A stretch of 64,000 nucleotides of DNA from BOG-908 sp964242115. GTDB taxonomy: Bacteria > Pseudomonadota > Alphaproteobacteria > Acetobacterales > Acetobacteraceae. Numbering within the stretch: the stretch's first letter is position 1; every line of letters begins with the position of its first letter. The stretch lies in the NCBI GenBank assembly GCA_964242115.1, contig CAXSZX010000009.1, positions 113,771-177,770 on the forward strand. The letters are read 5' to 3'. The position numbers and the translations under genes are program-made. A model generated the notes under the pieces. The model searched no databases. It was given only the letters and a program-made list of their open reading frames with translations, and was not told the DNA's origin. Shown here in pieces: positions 53,638 through 64,000 of this stretch.

Positions 53638-53687
53638 CTCACCGGTCTTGCTGCTCTTCCTGAAGAAGAGCAGGCCTACTTCCTTGC

Positions 53688-54389
53688 CTAATGGTGGCTG
53701 TTGTTAAGCAGCGGGTTCACGTTGTAGCTGAACCCCCAGCTCACCGGCACGAACTGTTGGAAGTGCTGGTTGAACCACACGTAGATCTGCGCGATGCCGG
53801 AGCGTGGCACGTACACCACGTCGAACGGTGCGAGCTGCACGTCGGCCGCCGGGTCCGTGCCCGTCATCGCACCGCGGTAGTCGGCCGACAGCACCACCGG
53901 CCGGTCGCCGGCGGCGTGCCGCAGGATGAAGACGTGGTTCTCGTCGCCGGTAGTGCGCAGGCCGCCGGCGCGTGCCACGGCCTGCAGCAGCGTCAGCGTC
54001 GGGCCTTCGGTGGCGAACTCGCCGGGGGCGACCACCTCGCCGGCGACGTACACCTTCGCCGGCGAGGCGGTTTTCACCTCCACCGTCAGTTGTGGGTTTT
54101 TCAGCTCGGACGCGTAAGTCTGTTGCAATGCGGTCGCGATCTCGTCCGGCGTGCGGCCGGCGGCCTGCACGGATTGCGCCAGCGTTGTGGTCACCCGGCC
54201 GTCCGGGCGCACGGTAACGTCCTCGTTCAGCTCGGGCGCGGTGTAGAGGCGCACGCCGAGCACGTCGCCGACCTGGACCAGGTAGGCGGAGGCGGCGGCA
54301 GCGGGCTTGGGCGGCGCTGGTTGCAACCCGTGGGCGGTGGGCACGCAGGCGGCGAGCAGCACGACGCAGAGGGCGAGGGCACGCGGCAT
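53688..54389 (-). CDS. Polysaccharide export lipoprotein (Wza/KpsD-like)
   Basis: A 233-aa outer-membrane-type lipoprotein with signal and lipobox (LCVVLLAACVPTAHG). A Poly_export domain (YLVQVGDVLGVRLYTAPELN, VRPDGRVTTTLAQSVQAAGR, TPDEIATALQQ) is followed by an SLBB domain (KVYVAGEVVAPGEF, TLLQAVARAGGLRTTGD). Proteins of this class form the channel for capsule or exopolysaccharide export. No polysaccharide synthesis genes are adjacent, which is unusual for the family. The stop TAG lies at the edge of a repeat. Confidence 0.92.
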   Translation of the reverse strand: MPRALALCVVLLAACVPTAHGLQPAPPKPAAAASAYLVQVGDVLGVRLYTAPELNEDVTVRPDGRVTTTLAQSVQAAGRTPDEIATALQQTYASELKNPQLTVEVKTASPAKVYVAGEVVAPGEFATEGPTLTLLQAVARAGGLRTTGDENHVFILRHAAGDRPVVLSADYRGAMTGTDPAADVQLAPFDVVYVPRSGIAQIYVWFNQHFQQFVPVSWGFSYNVNPLLNNSHH

Positions 54390-54430
54390 AACCTATGGTA
54401 GCAATGATTTTGGGGATGGACTACTCAGGA

Positions 54431-54559
54431 AGGAAGCAAGGCCTTCTTTTTCGAGAAAAAGAAGCAAAAAGCTTTTGCTTCCGCTGTCGCGCGCTCGCCG
54501 GTGACACTCCGACAGGGAGCAAAAGTTTTGGTTCTTTTTTTCAAAAAAGAACCGCTTGC
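54431..54559 (-). repeat. Family A repeat, class 2/class 1
   Basis: Class 2 arm with CGAG apex, core TCCGCTGTCGCGCGCTCGCC, then CTCCGACAGGGAGCAAAAG and a class 1 arm. It ends exactly at the TetR gene stop (reverse strand). Confidence 0.94.
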
Positions 54560-55189
54560 CTAGCCTTTCAGGGCCTGCAGGTAGATCAGCAACCCCGCTT
54601 CCAGCAGGTCCTCCGGTGCCATCGGCAGCTTGCGGCGTGCTCCGCTCGGCCCTTCGATGAACAGCGAGGCTACGCCGTGGCACAGCGACCACACGTGCAG
54701 CGCCACCATCAGCGCCGGCGGCCGGCCCTGCTGCTTCATGCCGCGCGTGGCTGCGTCGGCCGCCAGGCGCAGCACGCCGAACGCACGCTCGGAGGCGGCG
54801 AGCAGCGCCGGGTCGGCGTCCAGCGGGAAACCCGGTTCGAACATGGCCGCGTAGAAGGCGGGCTCGCGCCGAGCAAAGGCCAGGTAGGCGCGCGCGCAGG
54901 CTTCGATGGCGGCGACCGGGTTTGGGCGGCCGTCGTCCCAGGCGGTGTATAGTTCTTCGGCGAACTTCTCGAAGCCCTGCTTGGCGATCTCGGCAACCAG
55001 CGCGTTGCGGTCACGGAAATGGCGGTAGGGGGCGGCGCCGCTGACGCCGGCCGCGCGGGCCACTTCGGCGAGGGTGAACCCGTTGGGGCCGCTGGCGGCG
55101 ATCATGTCCAGCGCGGCCTGGATCATCGCCTCGCGCAGGTTGCCGTGGTGGTAGCTGCCGCGCGGCGGGGATTTCGGCGCGAAACTCAT
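54560..55189 (-). CDS. TetR/AcrR-family transcription regulator
   Basis: A 209-aa DNA-binding repressor. The N-terminal helix-turn-helix is FTLAEVARAAGVSGAAPYRH, followed by FRDRNALVAEIAKQGF. The C-terminal WHG-type ligand/dimer domain contains RAYLAFARREPAFYAAMFEP and VWSLCHGVASLFI. The ligand is unknown; a regulated neighbour is not obvious. ATG 55189 chosen over an upstream start that lies in a repeat. Confidence 0.93.
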   Translation of the reverse strand: MSFAPKSPPRGSYHHGNLREAMIQAALDMIAASGPNGFTLAEVARAAGVSGAAPYRHFRDRNALVAEIAKQGFEKFAEELYTAWDDGRPNPVAAIEACARAYLAFARREPAFYAAMFEPGFPLDADPALLAASERAFGVLRLAADAATRGMKQQGRPPALMVALHVWSLCHGVASLFIEGPSGARRKLPMAPEDLLEAGLLIYLQALKG

Positions 55190-55213
55190 GTTTAGAGCGT
55201 TTACATCAGGCGG

Positions 55214-55366
55214 AGCAAGGTAAGCGGTTCTTTTTTGAAAAAAAGAACCAAAAAACTTTTGTCTGTCGTAGGTGCTTCGTGGCGAGGTGTGCGCTTCAGC
55301 ACTCCGCCACAGCGCTCGCAAAAGCTTTTTGCTTCTTTTTCTCGAAAAAGAAGGCTTCGCTTGCTA
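55214..55366 (+). repeat. Family A repeat, long subtype
   Basis: Class 1 arm, long core (GGCGAGGTGTGCGCTTCAGC, then CTCCGCCACAGCGC), class 2 arm with CTCG apex. Between the TetR start and the grxD stop. Confidence 0.94.
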
Positions 55367-55371
55367 TCGCT

Positions 55372-55719
55372 TCAGGCCTGCGCGGTGTGCTGCACGCCCT
55401 TCTCAGCCAACAGGCTCTCCAACTCGCCAGCCTGGAACATCTCGGTGACGATGTCGCACCCGCCGACGAACTCGCCCTTGACGTAGAGCTGCGGCACGGT
55501 CGGCCAGTTGGAGAACTGCTTGATGCCGTCACGCAGTTCGGCGTCTTCCAGCACGTTGGCGGTGGCGAACTTCACGCCGAGGTGGCTGAGGATCTGCACC
55601 ACGCGGGCGGAGAAGCCGCATTGCGGGAACATCGCGGTGCCCTTCATGTAGAGCATGACGGGGTTCTCGGTGATCTCGCGTTCGATCCGGGCGGTGGTGG
55701 TGCTGGCGGTGTCGCTCAT
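55372..55719 (-). CDS. grxD: Monothiol glutaredoxin, Grx4 type
   Basis: A 115-aa iron-sulfur cluster carrier. The active-site motif CGFS lies in MKGTAMFPQCGFSARVV. NWPTVPQLYVKGEFVGGCDI holds the glutathione-binding TVP and GG segments. Works with BolA in cluster trafficking and iron regulation. The bolA gene is directly upstream and its stop overlaps this start (ATGA), as expected for functional partners. Confidence 0.96.
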   Translation of the reverse strand: MSDTASTTTARIEREITENPVMLYMKGTAMFPQCGFSARVVQILSHLGVKFATANVLEDAELRDGIKQFSNWPTVPQLYVKGEFVGGCDIVTEMFQAGELESLLAEKGVQHTAQA

Positions 55720-55930
55720 GGGGAAGTCTCCTGTGTCGGCACGGATGTCTGGAGGGCGAGCGCGTGGAGCACGCCGCCCATGCGGCCGCCGAGTGCGGTG
55801 AACACCATCTGGTGTTGCTGGATTCGGCTGCGGCCGCGGAAGCTTTCGCTGACGATGCGGGCGGCGTAGTGGTCACCGTCGCCGGCCAGGTCCTCGACCA
55901 GCACGTCGGCGTCGGGCAGGGCTGCGCGGA

Positions 55931-58357
<2,427 letters not shown>

Positions 58358-58361
58358 CCGC

Positions 58362-59054
58362 TCAGGCCGCCAGCGCGTGGACGAGGCCGTCGAACAGTGC
58401 CGCGCCGTCGGTGCCGCCGACCAGCGGGTCCACCAAATCCTCCGGGTGCGGCATCAGGCCGAGCACGCGCAGGTTGGCGCTGTAGACGCCGGCGATGGCG
58501 GCCAGGCTGCCGTTGAAGTTGGCTTCCGGCGCCGCCTCGCCGTCGGCGTCGACGTAGCGGAACGCGACGCGGCCTTCGCCCTCCAGTTCGGCCAGCGTGT
58601 CGGGGGCGGCGAAGTAGTTGCCGTCGCCATGCGCCATCGGCGCGCGGATGATTTGGCCGCTCGCGTAGCCGCTGGTGAACGCGGTGTCCGCGCGTTCGAC
58701 GCGCAGGTGGCAGTCGCGGCTGATGAAGCGCAGGCCGGCGTTGCGCAGCAGCGCGCCTGGGAGCAGGCCGGCCTCGGTGAGGATCTGGAAGCCGTTGCAG
58801 ATGCCGAGGATGTGGCCGCCGCGCGCGGCGAACGCGTGCAGCGCCGGCATGATGGGGGACTGCGCCGCCATGGCGCCGCAGCGCAGGTAGTCGCCGTGGC
58901 TGAAGCCGCCGGGGAGCACGACCAGGTCTACGGCGGGCAGCTCGGTTTCGCGGTGCCACAGCATCTGCGGGGGGCGGCCGGCGGCTTGGGACAAAGCGAT
59001 GGCTACGTCGCGCTCTCGGTTGGTGCCGGGGAAGATGAGGATGGCGGTCTTCAC
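58362..59054 (-). CDS. purQ: Phosphoribosylformylglycinamidine synthase, glutaminase subunit PurQ
   Basis: A 230-aa class I glutamine amidotransferase that supplies ammonia to PurL. Motifs: TAILIFPGTNRERDVA, LPGGFSHGDYLRCGAMAA, the nucleophile Cys in GICNGFQILTEAGLLPG, and catalytic His/Glu in LMPHPED. The GTG start at 59054 begins MKTAILIFPG; upstream in-frame codons belong to a repeat. purL follows four bases later. purS, usually directly upstream, is absent here, and its place is taken by a repeat and a glycosyltransferase gene. Confidence 0.96.
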   Translation of the reverse strand: MKTAILIFPGTNRERDVAIALSQAAGRPPQMLWHRETELPAVDLVVLPGGFSHGDYLRCGAMAAQSPIMPALHAFAARGGHILGICNGFQILTEAGLLPGALLRNAGLRFISRDCHLRVERADTAFTSGYASGQIIRAPMAHGDGNYFAAPDTLAELEGEGRVAFRYVDADGEAAPEANFNGSLAAIAGVYSANLRVLGLMPHPEDLVDPLVGGTDGAALFDGLVHALAA

Positions 59055-59074
59055 GGGCGGGCTCCGACAGGGAA

Positions 59075-59226
59075 GGAAGCAAGGCCTTCTTTTTCGAGAA
59101 AAAGAAGCAAAAAGCTTTTGCGAGCGCTGTCGCGGACGGCTGAAACGACACGTCTCACCACGGCACACCTACGAGAGACAAAGTTTTTTGGTTCTTTTTT
59201 TCAAAAAAGAACTGCTTGCCTTGCCT
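59075..59226 (-). repeat. Family A repeat, long subtype
   Basis: Class 2 arm, core GCGCTGTCGCGGACGGCTGA, then ACGACACGTCTCACCACGGC, class 1 arm, end GCTTGCCTTGCC. Nearly identical to the copy at 62677-62827. Confidence 0.96.
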
Positions 59227-59228
59227 TA

Positions 59229-60284
59229 CTACGCGAACGCCGCCGCCACCACTTTCGCCGCCCTGCCCAGCTCCGCCTCGTAACCCGCCGCCAGCACCAC
59301 CTCCCGCCCGCGCCGCGCCATCTCCTGCGCGGCTGCGTCGTTGGCGCGCAGCCTCGCCACCTGCGCCGCCAGGTCCGACAGGTCTGCGGCGACCGGGACG
59401 AAATGCTCCCACGCGACCAGGCGGTCGTGCAGCCAGAGGCGGGGCGCACCGGGTGCTGCCGCCCGCAGCAGGCAGGCACCGCTCAGCAGGCTGGCGAACA
59501 GTGCCGACGAGCCTGTCATGGGCTGCTCGGCCTCCAGGGCGTAACGCGGTGCCACCCCGCCCGCGCCCGGCGTGGCGAACGCCACGCCGTCCACCTGGAC
59601 GGCCTCGCCGGGTTTGGGTCCGCCGCGTGCGGGTTCCGGGCACAGCACCTGGCTGGGGCGCGCCGCCCAGTCGGCAGGCGGTGCGTGGCGCAGGCGCGGG
59701 TAGCCGCGGCTGTTGAGGAAGTCGGGATCGGGCAGCAGGTGGGCTTCGGCGCGGGCGCTGCAGAACGCCAGGCCCGCCCGTCGGTCGCGCGTGCCGAGCG
59801 CGATCCTGCAGCGCCCGGGCCTGGCCTGGCCGGACCGCAGGGCGGCGGCGAACACCGGCAGCGCCGCCAGCCAGCGGGAGACCACGTAGCCGAGGTATGG
59901 CGAGGGCAGCACCGAAAGCGGCAGCTCGAAGGCCAGGCGCCCGGCCGGCTCGAGCGTGCAGGCGAAGACGTCGGCCGGCGCCGCTTCGCTGGCCGGCTCG
60001 CCGGCGCGTAGCGAGAGGGGGGCGCCGACGCTGTCCGTGAGCAGGCCGGACAGGGTGTTCCAGTCGGCGCAGACGACGGCGGCCAGCACGCGCCGGCGCA
60101 GCTCCGCACCCGAAGCGGTTGGCTGGTCGGCCAGGGCCAAAGCGCGGCGCAACGTGAAGCGGGCGCCTTGCTGGCCGCGCACTGCTTCGAGCATGGCGGC
60201 GCCGATGCGGGCGGTGGTGGGGTCGGCGTCGGCTGCGTCGGACTCGGCTTGCCTGGTGATGCCGGGGGCGAAGGTGATGGTCAT
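59229..60284 (-). CDS. GT90-family glycosyltransferase-like protein
   Basis: A 351-aa protein resembling CAP10/LPS-modifying glycosyltransferases. The best landmark is the C-terminal acceptor and nucleotide-sugar region: GSSALFASLLSGACLLRAA, LWLHDRLVAWEHFVPVAADL, SDLAAQVARLRAND and ARRGREVVLA. The N-terminal half is less conserved, with PSPYLGYVVSRWLAALPVF. It probably adds sugars to lipopolysaccharide or a surface glycan, facing the cytoplasm. ATG 60284 chosen because the upstream frame is repeat sequence. Placed between purQ and uvrB without evident functional link. Confidence 0.78.
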   Translation of the reverse strand: MTITFAPGITRQAESDAADADPTTARIGAAMLEAVRGQQGARFTLRRALALADQPTASGAELRRRVLAAVVCADWNTLSGLLTDSVGAPLSLRAGEPASEAAPADVFACTLEPAGRLAFELPLSVLPSPYLGYVVSRWLAALPVFAAALRSGQARPGRCRIALGTRDRRAGLAFCSARAEAHLLPDPDFLNSRGYPRLRHAPPADWAARPSQVLCPEPARGGPKPGEAVQVDGVAFATPGAGGVAPRYALEAEQPMTGSSALFASLLSGACLLRAAAPGAPRLWLHDRLVAWEHFVPVAADLSDLAAQVARLRANDAAAQEMARRGREVVLAAGYEAELGRAAKVVAAAFA

Positions 60285-60300
60285 GGCGGCCTCTGCTGGC

Positions 60301-60439
60301 GAAGCAAGAAAGGCCTTCTTTTTCGAGAAAAAGAAGCAAAAAGCTTTTGTCCCGGCTGTCGCGGACCGTTCAACCGGCGCGTACCCGAGGACCAAAAGTT
60401 TTTTGGTTCTTTTTTTCAAAAAAGAACCGCTTGCTTGCT
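60301..60439 (-). repeat. Family A repeat, class 2/class 1
   Basis: Class 2 arm with CGAG apex, core CCGGCTGTCGCGGACC, inner GAGGACCAAAAGTTTTTTGG, class 1 arm. Lies between the divergent GT90 and uvrB genes. Confidence 0.96.
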
Positions 60440-60480
60440 CCTCCTTTGACTCCCCATCGCCCCGCGCCATCTTATGCCGC

Positions 60481-62676
<2,196 letters not shown>

Positions 62677-62827
62677 GCAAGCAAGGCCTTCTTTTTCGAG
62701 AAAAAGAAGCAAAAAGCCTTTGTCACGGCTGTCGCGGACGGCTGAAACGACACGTCTCACCACGGCGCACCCACAGAGAGCAAAGTTTTTTGGTTCTTTT
62801 TTTCAAAAAAGAAGCGCTTCCTTCCTT
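62677..62827 (-). repeat. Family A repeat, long subtype
   Basis: Starts directly at the uvrB stop. Class 2 arm, core CGGCTGTCGCGGACGGCTGA, ACGACACGTCTCACCACGGC. Right arm is class 1 at its inner end but closes with AGAAGC, a mismatched stem. Confidence 0.96.
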
Positions 62828-62844
62828 CTGCAAAGGTGTTCCGA

Positions 62845-63237
62845 ATGAAGGCCGTTCTTCTGCTTGCGATAATCCTCTCGCCCGTGCTGGCCTCCGCGCA
62901 AACCATGCGTTCCGGCAGCGAGACCGGCAGCGACGCCAAGTCCCGCTGCATCCATGACCCAGACATCGTCAGGACGGAACGGCCGGACGACCAGACCATA
63001 CTGTTCTACATGCGCGACCACACGGTGTGGAAGAACTCGCTGCAGGTCAGTTGCATCGGCCTGAAGAACGAGCCGGACGGGTTCACCTACCAGCCGACGG
63101 ACCCGAGCGAGGAACTCCTGTGTTCCAACCAGGTGACAATCCGGCTGAACAGCTTCCACAGTTTCTGCCAGCTCGGCGATTTTAACCGGGTGCAGGTAGC
63201 GCCGGAGCCGAATCCTGCAGGTAGGGTCGTGCGGTGA
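62845..63237 (+). CDS. Small exported cysteine-containing protein
   Basis: A 130-aa protein with signal peptide (MKAVLLLAIILSPVLASAQ) and a mature part with four cysteines: KSRCIHDPDIVRTERPDDQT, LFYMRDHTVWKNSLQVSC, EELLCSNQ and FCQLGDFNRV. The paired-cysteine layout and the D-x-T-I-L-F-Y-M pattern resemble small periplasmic proteins of the DUF6491 type; this is tentative. ATG 62845 chosen; an ATG at 62836 adds three residues. It lies between two repeats. Confidence 0.75.
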   Translation: MKAVLLLAIILSPVLASAQTMRSGSETGSDAKSRCIHDPDIVRTERPDDQTILFYMRDHTVWKNSLQVSCIGLKNEPDGFTYQPTDPSEELLCSNQVTIRLNSFHSFCQLGDFNRVQVAPEPNPAGRVVR

Positions 63238-63239
63238 CA

Positions 63240-63381
63240 AGAAAGCAAGGCCTTCTTTTCTGAAGAAAAGAAGCAAAAGACTTTTGGTTCGGCTGTCGCG
63301 GAGGTTCCTGCAGCGAGCGCCCTAGGAAACAAAAGTTTTTTGGTTCTTTTTTTCAAAAAAGAACCGCTTGCTTCGCTTGCT
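63240..63381 (-). repeat. Family A repeat, class 2/class 1
   Basis: Class 2-like arm with CTGAAG apex, core TCGGCTGTCGCGGAGG, class 1 right arm, end GCTTGCTTCGCTTGCTC. Between convergent genes. Confidence 0.95.
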
Positions 63382-63387
63382 CAACTT

Positions 63388-63936
63388 TCAACACACGACC
63401 GGCGTCACACGCCAGGGCGCGCCCGGCTCGCACCGCAGCGGCACGCCGTTTTCCGTTCGCACCAGCGCTGAGAGGCCCATTTCCGGGCGCACTGCGCGAA
63501 ACATCGCGCCGTGGCCGACAACCAGCGCCAGGCCCGGTGCGTCCACTACGCGGTTGATCGCCGGGACCACGCGCGCGGCGACGGCCGCGAATGTTTCGGC
63601 TTCGTCGGGTGTGACCTTCCCGGCAACCCAGCTGTCGTACCAGGTTCCCATCGGGGTGCCTTCGTGGACGCCGAAGCTCGCCTCCTGCAGGTCGGCGTCG
63701 CAGGTGAACGCCAGGCCCAGGGCAGCGCCCACGATCCCGGCCGTGTGCTGCGCCCGCCCGAGCGTGGAACACACGATGCGAACGATGTTGTGGCCCACCA
63801 GTAATCCGGCCGCGTGCTCGGCTTGCGCGATGCCGCGGGCGTTGAGCGGGACGTTCGTGCGGCCTTGGGTGCGGCCGGCGGCGTTCCAGTCGGTTTCGCC
63901 GTGGCGCAGGAAGAAGAAGGGGGTGGGGCTTAGCAT
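63388..63936 (-). CDS. Histidine phosphatase family protein
   Basis: A 182-aa phosphoglycerate-mutase-like phosphatase. The phospho-His motif is FLRHGETDWN; other catalytic parts are STLGRAQHTAGI, Glu in LQEASFGVHEG and the second His in LVVGHGAMFRA. Compact size fits broad-specificity phosphatases such as CobC/GpmB relatives; the substrate is unknown. ATG 63936 preferred, since the next in-frame start lies four codons upstream at a repeat edge. Confidence 0.9.
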   Translation of the reverse strand: MLSPTPFFFLRHGETDWNAAGRTQGRTNVPLNARGIAQAEHAAGLLVGHNIVRIVCSTLGRAQHTAGIVGAALGLAFTCDADLQEASFGVHEGTPMGTWYDSWVAGKVTPDEAETFAAVAARVVPAINRVVDAPGLALVVGHGAMFRAVRPEMGLSALVRTENGVPLRCEPGAPWRVTPVVC

Positions 63937-63941
63937 GGTAG

Positions 63942-64000
63942 GAAGCAAGCGGTTCTTTTTTGAAAAAAAGAACCAAAAAACTTTTGGTCCGGCTGTCGCG
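63942..64000 (+). repeat. Family A repeat, cut by window end
   Basis: Class 1 arm and the beginning of the core (GGTCCGGCTGTCGCG). The rest lies outside the window. Confidence 0.9.

Overview
The window is GC-rich DNA (visibly well above 60% G+C in genes) from an alphaproteobacterium, most likely a member of the Acetobacteraceae/Rhodospirillales. This rests on gene order (truB-rpsO-pnp; an rluA-type gene next to rpoH; purQ-purL-bolA-grxD; xerD divergent from shikimate-pathway genes; rfaD-lgt-midA-pgeF), and on an alpha-amino-acid ester hydrolase of the kind known from acetic acid bacteria. No rRNA, tRNA, CRISPR array or complete insertion sequence was found.

Layout. 0-2.7 kb: glycolysis (pgk cut by the window edge, tpiA). 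2.7-4.0 kb: a gene-poor, less GC-rich stretch with one candidate 55-aa gene. 4.0-6.1 kb: an MHYT-GGDEF-EAL cyclic-di-GMP enzyme. 6.4-14.3 kb: a catabolic set (aldehyde dehydrogenase, GlxA/AraC regulator, Rieske oxygenase, GMC oxidoreductase, class II aldolase, SDR) that resembles quaternary-amine (choline/betaine-type) degradation. 14.5-18.1 kb: truB-rpsO-pnp. 18.3-24.8 kb: nitronate monooxygenase-like enzyme, DUF1796 protein, histone-deacetylase-like hydrolase with DUF192 protein, homogentisate dioxygenase, pseudouridine synthase. 25-31.9 kb: rpoH, thiolase, dihydroorotase, a split 3-oxoadipate CoA-transferase pair and an HpcH/HpaI aldolase. 32-35 kb: xerD, a small membrane protein and a fused aroK-aroB gene. 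35-43 kb: repeat-rich exported protein, CBS protein, UbiK-like protein, then rfaD-lgt-midA-pgeF and a lipoprotein. 43-55 kb: aminotransferase, ankyrin protein coupled to an ester hydrolase, hybrid histidine kinase plus response regulator, pentapeptide-repeat ion channel, polysaccharide export lipoprotein, TetR regulator. 55-64 kb: grxD, bolA, purL, purQ, a GT90 glycosyltransferase, uvrB, a secreted protein and a histidine phosphatase.

The dominant unexplained feature is a dispersed intergenic repeat, here called family A: about 39 copies or fragments in 64 kb, each about 130-155 bp when complete. Each complete copy has two A/T-rich hairpin arms ending in AAGC/GCTT tetranucleotide repeats and a GC-rich core containing GCTGTCGCGG. 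One arm is nearly always class 1 (stem GGTTCT/AGAACC) and the other class 2 (GCTTCT/AGAAGC) or class 3 (GCTGCT/AGCAGC), with the core motif beside the class 2/3 arm, so the element has a direction. In the feature list, strand + means the class 1 arm is on the left and strand - means it is on the right. Copies fill whole intergenic gaps, start within a few bases of stop codons and often end at the next start codon. They split functional gene pairs and supply the ends of some reading frames (the GlxA regulator, XerD, a lipoprotein signal peptide). They fit bidirectional transcription ends, a REP/MITE-like mobile repeat, or both. A second, GC-rich repeat (family B) occurs twice. Gene starts were placed after the repeats, because many open frames read through them.
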